64,000 nt of DNA from an uncultured Lachnospiraceae bacterium. Its GTDB lineage: Bacteria > Bacillota > Clostridia > Lachnospirales > Lachnospiraceae. Shown in pieces: positions 17,573 through 27,428 of this stretch (position 1 is its first letter; each line of letters opens with the position of its first letter). The translations under genes were made by a program, and so were the position numbers. The stretch covers positions 120,900-184,899 of the forward strand of contig CAJUDE010000030.1 of the NCBI GenBank assembly GCA_910585295.1. The letters are read 5' to 3'. The notes under the pieces are model-generated. The model searched no databases, had not been told where the DNA came from, and worked only from the letters and a program-made list of their open reading frames with translations.

Positions 17573-17634
17573 CTGCGCCTCCCTTTCTCCGATGTGCGGT
17601 TTTTATCTTCCCTATAGGCATATTATCATAGTTG

Positions 17635-19512
17635 TTACTCTTGTTCAATATCAGCCCTGTGGAAAAATTCATAAACCGCTTTTGCCGCCTGCCCATTCAT
17701 AGAGGGAACCTCTGACAACGCCTCCACATCCGCCCCACGTATGGCGTCCAGCGATAAAAACGCTTTCATCAGCGCCTTGCGCCTTGTGGCGCCAATCCCT
17801 GGGATATCGTCCAACACAGAATGCACTTGCTCCTTGCCCCTTAAGGAACGGTGGTATTCTATGGCAAACCGATGGGCTTCATCTTGGATTCTAGTGATTA
17901 GCTTAAACCCTTCGCTATGCCTGTCAATTGCAATTTCCTGATTATGATAGTATAACCCGCGCGTGCGGTGATTATCATCTTTTACCATACCGCAGACTGG
18001 AATATTTAGCTTTAGTTCCTCTAATACTTTCAACGCTATATTGACCTGCCCTTTCCCGCCATCCATCATAATTAGGTCTGGGAACCGGGTAAAACTCCCA
18101 TAGCCATTATCTATCTTGCGCTTTTTCAATTCCTCCTGTTCTTTCATCCCATGGGAAAAACGCCTTGTCAGCACTTCATGCATTGAGCCGTAATCATCTG
18201 GCCCAGTAACGGTACGGAGCTTAAACTTACGGTAATCGCTCCGTTTGGGCTTTCCTTTTTCATAGACTACCATAGAGCCTACTGTTTCAAAGCCGCTAAT
18301 ATTTGAAATGTCATATGCTTCCACACGTTTCAGCCCCTCTAACCCCAGCAGCTTCCCTACTTCTTTTAGGGCGCCGATAGTCCTGCCTTCTTCCCGTTTT
18401 ATTTTCTCTTTATCCTGGGACAGCACTATGGCGGCGTTCTGCGCTGCCAGTTCCACCAGTTTCTCCTTTGTCCCCTTTTTCGGCACGCGGATATACACCT
18501 TCTGCCCCCGTTTCTGGCTCAGCCATTCCGCAATGACCTTTGCTTCCTCAATCTCTTCTTGAAGCATCAGCTCCCTTGGGATAAAAGGGGTTCCTGCATA
18601 AAATTGCTTTAAAAATGTGGCAAGCACCTGCTGCCTGGTGTCTTCGCTTCCAATATTCACATGGAAATGGTCCCTGCCTATCAGCCTGCCGTCACGCACG
18701 AAAAATACTTGGACAACCGCGTCCTCCCCATCGGAGTCCATAGCTATAATATCTTTGTCCTCCCCATCGGAACTGGTAATTTTCTGCTTCTGGGCAATCT
18801 GCTTCACTGCTTTGAGCAACTCCCTGCACTCAATCGCTTTTTCAAAATTCATTTCCTCAGAAGCTGCCTGCATCTTTTCTTCCAGTTCCCGGGTCACCGG
18901 CTGGTAATTCCCATTTAGGAATTCCAGCACCCGGCTAATCTGCTCCCGGTATTCTTCTTTGCTGACCTTTCCCTGGCAGGGCGCCATACATTGATGGATA
19001 TGGTAATTCAGGCAGGGGCGCTCCTTCCCAATATCTTTGGGAAGGGAACGGCTGCAAGTCCGCAGGCAATATATTTTCTGTATCAGCTCTATTGTATCCT
19101 TCACCGCTCCCCCGCTGGTATATGGCCCAAAATAACGGGATTTATCTTTTTTCATCTGACGTGAAAAGAGGACTCTGGGAAAATCCTCTCCCAGCGTCAC
19201 TCTAATATACGGATATGTCTTATCATCCCTCAGCATGGTATTGTATTTTGGGCGATGCTCTTTGATTAAATTGCATTCCAAAATTAAGGCTTCTAACTCA
19301 GAATCAGTAATAATATACTCAAACCGTTCAATTTGCCTTACCATCTGCTCTTTTTTTAACCCTTCGTTATGGCTTGGGCGAAAATATTGCCGTACCCGGT
19401 TCCGCAAGCTGACTGCCTTCCCAACATAGATAATAGCGTCCTGCGCGTCATGCATGATATACACCCCCGGCTTCTGGGGGAGCTTTTTCAATTCTTCCTG
19501 AACATCAAACAT
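17635..19512 (-). CDS. uvrC: UvrABC excinuclease subunit C
   Basis: DNA repair nuclease making the dual incisions of nucleotide excision repair. The 625 residues hold an N-terminal GIY-YIG domain (PGVYIMHDAQDAIIYVGKA), a UVR interaction motif near residue 205, an RNase H-like C-terminal nuclease (EAYDISNISG ... MMDGGKGQVN) and C-terminal HhH repeats. The start overlaps the ftsH stop as TAATG, implying translational coupling. Confidence 0.97.
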   Translation of the reverse strand: MFDVQEELKKLPQKPGVYIMHDAQDAIIYVGKAVSLRNRVRQYFRPSHNEGLKKEQMVRQIERFEYIITDSELEALILECNLIKEHRPKYNTMLRDDKTYPYIRVTLGEDFPRVLFSRQMKKDKSRYFGPYTSGGAVKDTIELIQKIYCLRTCSRSLPKDIGKERPCLNYHIHQCMAPCQGKVSKEEYREQISRVLEFLNGNYQPVTRELEEKMQAASEEMNFEKAIECRELLKAVKQIAQKQKITSSDGEDKDIIAMDSDGEDAVVQVFFVRDGRLIGRDHFHVNIGSEDTRQQVLATFLKQFYAGTPFIPRELMLQEEIEEAKVIAEWLSQKRGQKVYIRVPKKGTKEKLVELAAQNAAIVLSQDKEKIKREEGRTIGALKEVGKLLGLEGLKRVEAYDISNISGFETVGSMVVYEKGKPKRSDYRKFKLRTVTGPDDYGSMHEVLTRRFSHGMKEQEELKKRKIDNGYGSFTRFPDLIMMDGGKGQVNIALKVLEELKLNIPVCGMVKDDNHRTRGLYYHNQEIAIDRHSEGFKLITRIQDEAHRFAIEYHRSLRGKEQVHSVLDDIPGIGATRRKALMKAFLSLDAIRGADVEALSEVPSMNGQAAKAVYEFFHRADIEQE

Positions 19513-22439
19513 TATTTCAACCCTTTTAACAACTCATCCAGATAGCCTTCCCCACTATCTTCTTCTGCCTTCTTCTGAAGCTCCACAGGTTCAGGCTTTT
19601 TCTGCTCTGGCTGAGCCTTTACTGGCTCCTGCCCTGCAGGCATTCCTTTGCGTTTCTTTGCGCTGCCTTTTTTATTTGGAAAAAATCCCAATTCTTCCGG
19701 TGTAGACGCCTTGGCGGGCTGTGCCTCTGCTTTTGCTGCTGCAAACTCGGTTGCCCCTTCCTTGGCTTCCTCTATTTCAGACGCCTTGGCGGGCTGCTCC
19801 TCTGCTTTTGCTGCTGCAAACTCGGTTGCCCCTTCCTTGGCTTCCTCTATTTCAGACGCCTTGGCGGGCTGTGCCTCTGCTTTTGCTGCTGCAGCAAACT
19901 TGGCCGGCTCTGCCTTGGCTCCTTTTAGCGGGGTTTCCTGTGGCTCCTCCTTAGCAGTCCTTTCTTCTATCCCGGGCTGCCCCTCCGCTTCTTCGGACTG
20001 GCTCGCCTGTAGCCCTTTCTGGTCAGTTTTCCCTTCCTCTATTGGCTCTTCCTTAACTTCCATTGGATGGCTTGCCTGTGGCTCTTCCTTAACTTCCATT
20101 GGATGGCTTGCCTGTGGCTCCTCCTTGGCAGTCCTTTCTTCTATCCCGGGCTGCCCCTCCGCTTCCCCTGGCATTTCTGGCGCCATGGAAGTTGAGGATG
20201 ACTGTTGAAAATGCGATTGCTGCTGCGCTTCCCCTGGCATTTCTGGCGCCATGGAAGTGGCCGCCCCATTTACCACTACAGGAATAATTTCAATCTGCGC
20301 TTCTGTTTCCTGCACCTTAGGAATTTGCCCCTCTGCTTCCTGCAAGCTCTCCAACTCTTTTGGGATCGCCTCACCTTCTAGCGTATTCACTTCCAAAGGT
20401 AGTTCATCTTCTTTCAGCGTGTTTACCAGAAGCTCGCCTTCCTGGATTTCTGCTTCCAGCCCTGCAGGACGGGATGGCCTGCCCTGGTTTGTTTCCGGCT
20501 TATGCAATTCCTTGCTTAATTCCCCTTCTTCCTGGAACCTTTCAGCAGCCTTTTGTGTATCTGTTTTTTCCTCTGGCTCAGGGATCCCTTTTAACTCACG
20601 GAAAATTTTCATAAATTCTTTGCCAGTGATGGTTTCATTCTCATACAGATGCTGGGCAATCTTATCTAAAATGCTTCGGTTTTCCTGCAGCAGACGAACC
20701 GCCTCGTCATAGCTCTCTTTTAATATCCTCATTACTTCCTGGTCAATCTGCGCTGCCGTCTCTTCCCCGCAGTTCAGGCTTGCCCTTCCATCCAGATATT
20801 GGCTTTCCACCGTCACAAGCCCCATCAGCCCAAATTTCTCAGACATGCCGTATTGGGTCACCATAGCCCTTGCAATCTTCGTTGCCTGCTCAATATCGTT
20901 AGAAGCCCCAGTAGTCACTGAGTCAAAGACAATTTCTTCTGCAGCGCGACCGCCCATATAGGTAACAAGATGGGCTACCAGCTCGTTCTTGGTCATTAAA
21001 AATTTCTCTTCTTCCGGCACCTGCATAGTGTACCCCAACGCCCCCATAGTCCTAGGGACAATCGTTATTTTCTGCACTGGCTCTGCATCCTTTTGCAAGG
21101 CAGTGACCAATGCATGCCCAACTTCATGGTATGCAACCATTTTCTTTTCTTTCGGCCCCATAATACGGTCTTTTTTCTCTTTCCCTGCAATGACCACTTC
21201 CACTGACTCAAATAAATCGCTTTGGTTTACATGCTTGCGCCCCTGCTTCACCGCATTAATAGCCGCTTCATTAATCATATTGGCAAGGTCTGACCCCACC
21301 GCGCCGGAAGTCGCCAGGGCAATGGCGTCCAAATCCACAGAATCATCCATCAGCACGTTCTTTGCATGCACTTTTAATGTTTCCACCCTCCCTTTTAAGT
21401 CGGGCTTATCCACAATAATCCTCCGGTCAAAACGCCCCGGCCGCAGCAGCGCCTTATCCAACACTTCCGGACGGTTCGTCGCCGCTAAAATTAAAAGCCC
21501 TTTGGAGGTGTCAAACCCATCCATTTCCGCCAAAAGCTGGTTTAACGTCTGTTCACGTTCGTCGTTGCCGCCATACCTGGTATCACGGCTTTTCCCAATG
21601 GCGTCAATTTCATCAATAAAGATAATGCATGGCGCCTGTTTTTGCGCCTCCTTGAACAAATCCCGGACACGGGACGCCCCAACGCCTACAAACATTTCCA
21701 CGAAATCGGAGCCAGCCAGGGAGAAAAACGGCACCTTCGCTTCCCCTGCCACAGCCTTCGCAAGTAATGTCTTGCCTGTTCCGGGAGGCCCGACCAGCAG
21801 CGCCCCTTTGGGCAGCTTCGCGCCAATATCCGTATATTTCCTTGGGTTATGGAGGAAGTCCACAACCTCCTGCAAAGATTCCTTTGCTTCATCCTGCCCA
21901 GCCACGTCCTTAAAGGTAACGCCTGTGCTTTTCTCCACATAGACTTTGGCGGTGGTCTTCCCAACCCCCATCATCCCTCCGCCTCCCATTTTGCGGAAAA
22001 TCAGAAAATACAGCAAAATCCATACAAGCACCAGCGGAAGGATATAGCTAAGCATATTCCATAAAATAACAGATGAAACGTCTTCCACTGTCCCGCTAAA
22101 CTTCACATTATGCTCTTTCAGCAGCGGAATGAGCTTCTCATCATTCAATTCCGCCGTATAATAGGTAATCCTGTACAGTTTGTCCTCTTTCTTTGGAGTG
22201 ATATTAATTCTGCTGGAAGTAAATGTTACGGATTCTACTTTATCCTCCTCCACCATATTAATAAATTCCGAATATGAGATTTCCTTATTGGTGGCATCTT
22301 TGGCGCAGCTATTCAAAAGGCTTGTCAAAAACAGAACCAAAAGCGCGGCTAAAATAAAAACCATGATTGTCATGCCGTTTTTATTATTGCCGCTGTTATT
22401 ATTCCCGCCGTTATTATTGTTGTTTCCTTTGTTCTCCAT
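19512..22439 (-). CDS. ftsH: ATP-dependent zinc metalloprotease FtsH, long tail
   Basis: Membrane AAA+ protease, 975 residues against the usual 600-650. Order: Asn/Gly-rich N-terminus, TM1 (about 24-44), extracytoplasmic part, TM2 (about 125-146), AAA+ with GPPGTGKT, and M41 protease with HEVGHALVT. From about residue 620 a 355-residue tail follows, rich in Glu, Ala, Pro and Lys. It includes three 25-residue repeats, two 12-residue PQASHPMEVKEE repeats, two TSMAPEMPGEA copies and two EAEGQPGIEERTAKEEPQ copies. The frame is open throughout, so this is not an annotation error. Tail function is unknown; it is probably disordered and cytoplasmic. Confidence 0.95.
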   Translation of the reverse strand: MENKGNNNNNGGNNNSGNNKNGMTIMVFILAALLVLFLTSLLNSCAKDATNKEISYSEFINMVEEDKVESVTFTSSRINITPKKEDKLYRITYYTAELNDEKLIPLLKEHNVKFSGTVEDVSSVILWNMLSYILPLVLVWILLYFLIFRKMGGGGMMGVGKTTAKVYVEKSTGVTFKDVAGQDEAKESLQEVVDFLHNPRKYTDIGAKLPKGALLVGPPGTGKTLLAKAVAGEAKVPFFSLAGSDFVEMFVGVGASRVRDLFKEAQKQAPCIIFIDEIDAIGKSRDTRYGGNDEREQTLNQLLAEMDGFDTSKGLLILAATNRPEVLDKALLRPGRFDRRIIVDKPDLKGRVETLKVHAKNVLMDDSVDLDAIALATSGAVGSDLANMINEAAINAVKQGRKHVNQSDLFESVEVVIAGKEKKDRIMGPKEKKMVAYHEVGHALVTALQKDAEPVQKITIVPRTMGALGYTMQVPEEEKFLMTKNELVAHLVTYMGGRAAEEIVFDSVTTGASNDIEQATKIARAMVTQYGMSEKFGLMGLVTVESQYLDGRASLNCGEETAAQIDQEVMRILKESYDEAVRLLQENRSILDKIAQHLYENETITGKEFMKIFRELKGIPEPEEKTDTQKAAERFQEEGELSKELHKPETNQGRPSRPAGLEAEIQEGELLVNTLKEDELPLEVNTLEGEAIPKELESLQEAEGQIPKVQETEAQIEIIPVVVNGAATSMAPEMPGEAQQQSHFQQSSSTSMAPEMPGEAEGQPGIEERTAKEEPQASHPMEVKEEPQASHPMEVKEEPIEEGKTDQKGLQASQSEEAEGQPGIEERTAKEEPQETPLKGAKAEPAKFAAAAKAEAQPAKASEIEEAKEGATEFAAAKAEEQPAKASEIEEAKEGATEFAAAKAEAQPAKASTPEELGFFPNKKGSAKKRKGMPAGQEPVKAQPEQKKPEPVELQKKAEEDSGEGYLDELLKGLK
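19706..19930 (-). repeat. 75-bp in-frame tandem repeats in ftsH tail
   Basis: The segment starting ACGCCTTGGCGGGCTG recurs at 19706, 19781 and 19856, a period of exactly 75 bp (25 codons). A second set with a 36-bp period (CATTGGATGG at 20061 and 20097) encodes the 12-residue repeat. All periods are multiples of three. Confidence 0.9.
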
Positions 22440-22676
22440 CTATTTCCTCCTGCATGCCGCAGCCGTCTGTTTCGCGACACCTCTTTATTATATGTTTATT
22501 TCATAGGAAAATCAATATAATTTTCTGAAACTTTTCCAGCCAATTTCTAAAGTTTTTATAAACAGGAATTTTTATTTTTTTCTAAAAGCCCTAGCTTTCT
22601 TCCCCTCCAGGTTGTATAATATATTGGTTATTAGTATGTTAAAAATGTCCATATCAATATAAAGGAGGAGCTACCT
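22440..22676. other. ftsH/pyrG divergent intergenic region
   Basis: AT-rich, no gene. A TATAAT-like box lies in GGTTGTATAATATATTGG (about 22612-22629) and could serve pyrG. The pyrG ribosome site AAAGGAGGAG ends about 6 nt before its ATG. I see no terminator hairpin that would indicate attenuation. Confidence 0.4.
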
Positions 22677-24281
22677 ATGCCCGTAAAATACGTCTTTGTC
22701 ACTGGTGGTGTTGTTTCCGGACTTGGCAAGGGGATTACTGCTGCTTCCCTGGGTCGGCTGTTAAAGGCTCGTGGGTATAAAGTCACCATGCAGAAATTTG
22801 ACCCTTACATCAACATTGACCCTGGAACCATGAACCCCATCCAACATGGGGAAGTGTTTGTCACTGATGACGGCGCTGAAACGGACCTGGACCTAGGCCA
22901 CTATGAGCGGTTTATTGATGAAAATTTAAGCAAGAATTCTAATGTCACCACTGGAAAAGTTTATTGGTCCGTATTGCAGAAAGAGCGCAGGGGCGATTAT
23001 GGCGGCGGCACTGTCCAGGTTATCCCCCACATTACCAATGAGATCAAAAGCCGGTTTTACCGCAACTTCACCACAGAAGACACACATATTGCCATTATTG
23101 AGGTAGGCGGGACAGTAGGCGATATGGAAAGCCAGCCGTTTTTAGAATCCATCCGACAGTTCCAACATGAAGTCGGGCATGAAAACGCTATTTTAATCCA
23201 TGTGACTTTAATCCCATACATTACGGCTTCAGGGGAAATGAAAACAAAGCCTACCCAGGCAAGCGTAAAGGAACTGCAGGGCATGGGCATCCAGCCCGAT
23301 ATTATTGTATGCCGTTCGGAACATCCGCTGGACCAGGGGATTAAAGATAAAATCGCTTTATTCTGCAATGTGCCTGACAGCCATGTCCTCCAAAACCTGG
23401 ATGTGGAGTACCTCTATGAGGCTCCCCTTGCCATGGAAAAAGAAAACCTGGCTCAGGTGGCATGCGAATGCCTGCATCTGGACTGCCCAAAACCAGATTT
23501 AACCGATTGGATTGATATGGTGGATGCACTGCGCAACCCTGACAAAGAAGTAGAGATTGCTTTAGTCGGGAAATATATTTCCCTCCATGACGCTTATATT
23601 TCTGTAGTGGAGGCCTTAAAGCACGGCGGGATTGCAGAACGCGCCACTGTAAACATTAAATGGGTGGACTCTGAATTGCTTAATGAAGAAAATGTTGGCA
23701 AGACCCTTGGGGATGTGCAGGGGATTTTGGTCCCTGGGGGCTTTGGCGACCGGGGCATTGATGGGAAAATCCTTGCCTGCCAATATGCAAGGGAACACAA
23801 TATCCCATTCCTAGGGCTGTGCCTGGGGATGCAGCTTGCCATTGTGGAATATGCCCGCCATATCTGCAGCCTGCGGGACGCCCACAGCATTGAGCTAAAC
23901 CCCAATACCCCCCACCCCGTCATTGCGCTGATGCCAGACCAAAGCGGCGTGGAAGACATTGGCGGCACGCTGCGGCTGGGGTCTTACCCTTGTATCCTGG
24001 ACAAATCCTCCCGGGCTTACCAGGTTTATGGTACAGAAACAATCCATGAAAGGCACCGCCACCGTTACGAAGTGAACAATGACTACCGCTCTGTCCTTAC
24101 AGAGCATGGCATGAAACTGTGCGGGCTGTCCCCAGACGGAAGGATTGTGGAAATGGTGGAAATCCCTGACCATCCCTGGTACATTGCCACACAGGCCCAC
24201 CCAGAATTAAAGTCTCGGCCTAACCGCCCCCATCCGCTGTTCCGTGGGTTCGTGGAAGCCGCAATAAAAATAAAACGATAG
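22677..24281 (+). CDS. pyrG: CTP synthase
   Basis: Glutamine-dependent amination of UTP to CTP. The 534 residues begin with the amidoligase P-loop VTGGVVSGLGKGITAASLG, followed by the QKFDPYINIDPGTM segment, and end with a class I glutamine amidotransferase domain (nucleophile Cys in FLGLCLGMQLA; His/Glu in QAHPELKSRP). Single-gene transcript closed by the 24314 terminator. Confidence 0.98.
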   Translation: MPVKYVFVTGGVVSGLGKGITAASLGRLLKARGYKVTMQKFDPYINIDPGTMNPIQHGEVFVTDDGAETDLDLGHYERFIDENLSKNSNVTTGKVYWSVLQKERRGDYGGGTVQVIPHITNEIKSRFYRNFTTEDTHIAIIEVGGTVGDMESQPFLESIRQFQHEVGHENAILIHVTLIPYITASGEMKTKPTQASVKELQGMGIQPDIIVCRSEHPLDQGIKDKIALFCNVPDSHVLQNLDVEYLYEAPLAMEKENLAQVACECLHLDCPKPDLTDWIDMVDALRNPDKEVEIALVGKYISLHDAYISVVEALKHGGIAERATVNIKWVDSELLNEENVGKTLGDVQGILVPGGFGDRGIDGKILACQYAREHNIPFLGLCLGMQLAIVEYARHICSLRDAHSIELNPNTPHPVIALMPDQSGVEDIGGTLRLGSYPCILDKSSRAYQVYGTETIHERHRHRYEVNNDYRSVLTEHGMKLCGLSPDGRIVEMVEIPDHPWYIATQAHPELKSRPNRPHPLFRGFVEAAIKIKR

Positions 24282-24313
24282 GTTTTGAGGCAGAAGGGAC
24301 TGCCACAACATAA

Positions 24314-24365
24314 GGGATCCCACAACATACTGTGCAGCTATTCTTGCCATATGTTGTGGGATCCC
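24314..24365 (+). terminator. pyrG terminator
   Basis: GGGATCCCACAACATA pairs with ATATGTTGTGGGATCCC, a stem of about 16 bp, followed by a T-rich stretch. The stem is symmetrical and may also stop minus-strand transcripts. Confidence 0.8.
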
Positions 24366-24468
24366 TGTATTTTAAAATTCTTTTAAGAATGCTTCTCTGT
24401 TTCTTCGTCTGGATAGAACTCCATTATTTCCTTAATGCCGCAATTTAAAATATGGCACATTTAACATA

Positions 24469-25128
24469 TCATTCGTAAGCACAGAACAATGCCCTCTTCA
24501 ATTCCCCAAGGCTTCCATACACCCCTATACAGGGATACTTACTTAACTCCTCCTTGGATGTGGCGCCTGTGGTGACCCCTGCAAAATCCACCCCTGCCGC
24601 CTGAGCCGTCTTTGCATCCACTACACTGTCCCCCACATACAGCAATTGCCCCTTAGGCAGGTTCCATGTTTCCAGCACGGACAGCAGCCCTTCAGGGTCT
24701 GGCTTCGGCGCCTTAACATCTTCCCCGCCCACAATAACGCCAATCAATTCCGTTGCCTGGCAGCTAGCCAAAATAGCAACTATACGATAGTGGTATTTCG
24801 TAGTTACTATCCCTGTATGCACGCCCTTATTTTTTAGATATTGAAGCATCTCTTCTGTATCTGGAAACAGCTTCGTGTCCCCTACCATTATTTCATCTGC
24901 TTTTTCCCGAAAATAAGTTTCAAACAGAACCGTCCTCTCCTCAGACGTATCCCCCGTCAGGGCATGGTAAGTCTCTTTTAGGGAAAGCCCTATTGTTTTA
25001 CGCACCGCCTCCCGCTCTGCACTGGGACGCCCCAGCTTCCCCAGCCCATAATTAACGCTTGCCACAATCCCCTCAGTAGAATCCCCAAGGGTATAATCAA
25101 AATCAAAAACAACTGCATCGTATTTCAT
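24469..25128 (-). CDS. HAD-family phosphatase (Gph/PpaX-like)
   Basis: A 219-residue haloacid dehalogenase hydrolase. Motif I is DFDYTLGDS, motif II lies in GIVTTKYHY, motif III Lys in KAPKPDPEG and motif IV in YVGDSVVDAKTA. A C1-type cap lies between motifs I and II. Phosphoglycolate or pyrophosphate phosphatase are the nearest types; substrate not determinable. ATG 25128 has GGAG upstream and overlaps the previous stop as ATGA; an alternative start is 25143. Confidence 0.85.
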   Translation of the reverse strand: MKYDAVVFDFDYTLGDSTEGIVASVNYGLGKLGRPSAEREAVRKTIGLSLKETYHALTGDTSEERTVLFETYFREKADEIMVGDTKLFPDTEEMLQYLKNKGVHTGIVTTKYHYRIVAILASCQATELIGVIVGGEDVKAPKPDPEGLLSVLETWNLPKGQLLYVGDSVVDAKTAQAAGVDFAGVTTGATSKEELSKYPCIGVYGSLGELKRALFCAYE

Positions 25129-26072
25129 AGTCCAATTCTCCATAAATTTTTTATCTGCCCGCTCAACCGTTCAAAGCTCCATTGTTTGCCGCTATTCCCT
25201 TTACTGTTAGGGTCATTGACATAAAATCCGCCCTCACCATATCCCCGCAAAAGAATAAAATGCCCAGTTGTGGTGAAGTCCCCTGGCCGCATGCTGCAAA
25301 CCACAACAGCACCCTCATCAAGGGCATTCTTTATCTGCGTTTCCCCCAGTGGCAATTCACTGCCAGACAGCCCCAGCCCTGCTGCACCTGCGGTAAAAAA
25401 ACCCCAGCTTGTCCCTGCCTCTGTATAATAGCCATTTTCGCAGGCATATTCCGCCATTGCCCGGGGATTCATGGAGGCGTCCCCCGTCAGGTGCAGGTAC
25501 GCCATTGCCATGCAGGTCGGCCCACAGCCAGCAAGCCCAATCATTTCCTGCCCATAGCTGTCATAACCCCAACGCTGATCCCACTGCAGCAATAGCGGCA
25601 CTTCCCCTCCCTGTGCCTCCCCCGTCAGGTCAATCTCTTTTCCAATATACTCTGACCGGTTCGGGTATCCAGAGACAAATTCATAAGTTTCTTCATTTTT
25701 ATCCAGCATTTCCAGCAATTCATCTGGATAGGCGCTCCCCGCCCCTAATGTTTCCAAGCCTTCCAAAAACTGTTCTATCTTTGAATTTTTGTCCCCCTTC
25801 AGTAAATTTCCCGCTTTGGGAAGGCTGACAGCCAAAACCAGGGCTAGGCCTGCCCAGCAGGCTAAGCGCCTAATATTCCTGCGTTTTTTCTCCTTCCTGT
25901 GTTTCGCCAGCACCATTGCAGAATAAGTGTTTCCTGTTCGGGCTTTCCTGGCAATCTTCACCTTCCCAAACTGCCCTGCCGGGCTTTCTGCTGCATAAGA
26001 TTTATAATACTCTCCTGGAATTACTTGTATTTCCTGTTGGTACCCTGTCCTTTGATATGCCCTCTCTCCCAT
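25125..26072 (-). CDS. Membrane-anchored C39-like cysteine peptidase
   Basis: A 315-residue protein with a cytosolic basic N-terminus, one TM segment (RRLACWAGLALVLAVSLP) and an extracellular papain-like C39 domain. The catalytic Cys sits in AGCGPTCMAMAY, the His in TTGHFILLRGY and the Asp/Asn in FYVNDPNSKG. ATG 26072 is preceded by AAAGGAG. The substrate is unknown; cell-wall or exported peptides are plausible. Translationally coupled to the HAD gene. Confidence 0.75.
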   Translation of the reverse strand: MGERAYQRTGYQQEIQVIPGEYYKSYAAESPAGQFGKVKIARKARTGNTYSAMVLAKHRKEKKRRNIRRLACWAGLALVLAVSLPKAGNLLKGDKNSKIEQFLEGLETLGAGSAYPDELLEMLDKNEETYEFVSGYPNRSEYIGKEIDLTGEAQGGEVPLLLQWDQRWGYDSYGQEMIGLAGCGPTCMAMAYLHLTGDASMNPRAMAEYACENGYYTEAGTSWGFFTAGAAGLGLSGSELPLGETQIKNALDEGAVVVCSMRPGDFTTTGHFILLRGYGEGGFYVNDPNSKGNSGKQWSFERLSGQIKNLWRIGL

Positions 26073-26321
26073 AATAAACTCCTTTCCGTCCTCTATCCTC
26101 AATATTTTTATTGATTCCATTATAGGAAAAAGAGTTTATCAGTTCTTGCGTTTTTCCTCGCAAAATTTTTAAGAAATCCTTAATTTCTATCTGGGTCAGG
26201 GCGTCAAAAGGGTGTGATGGTAAAGTTATATGGCTTATCATTACCACGGCAATCCTAGAGGTTGGGCATATTGGGATCCATCTGCAGCGTAGTGCAGAAC
26301 TGAAACTTTGATAAACTCCCT

Positions 26322-27428
26322 CTATATTTCCAATGGAAGCTCTACGGTAAACACGGTTTTTTCCTGGCTGCTTTCAGCCCAGATTTTTCCCTGGTGCAGC
26401 CGGACAATCTCTTTTGCGATAGCCAGCCCCAGCCCAGCTCCGCCATTTTTGCTCTGCCTTGCGCTGTCCAGCCGGTAAAATTGTTCAAAGATACGCCCCA
26501 ATTTCTCTTCTGGGATAGTGGCGCCTTTATTTTCCACCTGGATACGCGCCATCTTTCCAGTTTCTTCTGCCCGAACTTTAATGTCGCCCCCTTCATAACT
26601 ATACAGCACTGCGTTCCGAAGCAAATTATCAAATACACGCTGTAATTTCTCTGGGTCACAAGATACCTTAAGCTCCCCTGCGCCAGTTTCCAGCCTGCAG
26701 GTAAGCCCTTTTTCCCCAAAAACAGGATGGAATTCAAATATAGTCTGCTCCAACAGCATCTTTAAAGAAACTGTGGATTTCTCCAACTCAAGATGGGTCA
26801 GGTTAAACCTGGTAATTTCAAAAAATTCATTGATCAGCCCTTCTAACCGCTCTGCCTTTTCCAATGTTATTGCCAGGTATTTTTCCTGCAGCTCTGGGGA
26901 AATCCCCCGCTCGTCCTTTAACAATGTAAGGTACCCAATAACGGAAGTCAGGGGAGTCTTTAAGTCATGGGCAAGATATACCACCAAATCATTTTTCCGT
27001 TGCTCTGCTTCCTTTGCCCTTTGCTTATTCTGTTCATTTTGCAGCTTAAGCATATTCATATACTGTTCCACTTCTTGAAGGCCTGGACGGAGCTGGACTA
27101 TACCCTGCGCCCCATTCAGCCCTTCCATCGCCTCAAGCACGTCCTGGAAATAATTTAACAGCCTGACCCAATAAATCAGCCCTATCCCCAAAAGCCCTGC
27201 CAGGAACATAGAAAACACAAAAATCCCCTGGTTCTCAGAAATCCAATGAATCAGTGGGTAAATCCCTTCATCCCCATACCAGACATACGACCCCAGCAGC
27301 TCTTTCCCAAGAAACAGGCAGGCAACCAATGCTGCCATGCACCCAAGGGAGGCCTGGAGCATTTTAACAAAAAACCGATGCAAAATTGCCGCCGTGATGT
27401 ATTTTTTACTTTTCAATGGTATAGCCAA
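26322..27428 (-). CDS. VanS-like sensor histidine kinase
   Basis: A 368-residue kinase with two N-terminal TM helices (about 22-44 and 72-92), a HAMP-like linker, the H-box VYLAHDLKTPLTSVIGYLTLL typical of VanS, and a HATPase domain with N-box (NLLRNAVLYS) and GGAGLGLAIAK. It overlaps the response regulator gene by 23 nt. No vanH/A/X genes are nearby, so the signal is probably a different envelope stress. Confidence 0.88.
   Translation of the reverse strand: MAIPLKSKKYITAAILHRFFVKMLQASLGCMAALVACLFLGKELLGSYVWYGDEGIYPLIHWISENQGIFVFSMFLAGLLGIGLIYWVRLLNYFQDVLEAMEGLNGAQGIVQLRPGLQEVEQYMNMLKLQNEQNKQRAKEAEQRKNDLVVYLAHDLKTPLTSVIGYLTLLKDERGISPELQEKYLAITLEKAERLEGLINEFFEITRFNLTHLELEKSTVSLKMLLEQTIFEFHPVFGEKGLTCRLETGAGELKVSCDPEKLQRVFDNLLRNAVLYSYEGGDIKVRAEETGKMARIQVENKGATIPEEKLGRIFEQFYRLDSARQSKNGGAGLGLAIAKEIVRLHQGKIWAESSQEKTVFTVELPLEI

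Noticed and set aside
19648..20208. Plus-strand Ala/Ser/Leu-rich frames opposite the ftsH tail
   Set aside because: Shadows of the in-frame repeats on the minus strand.
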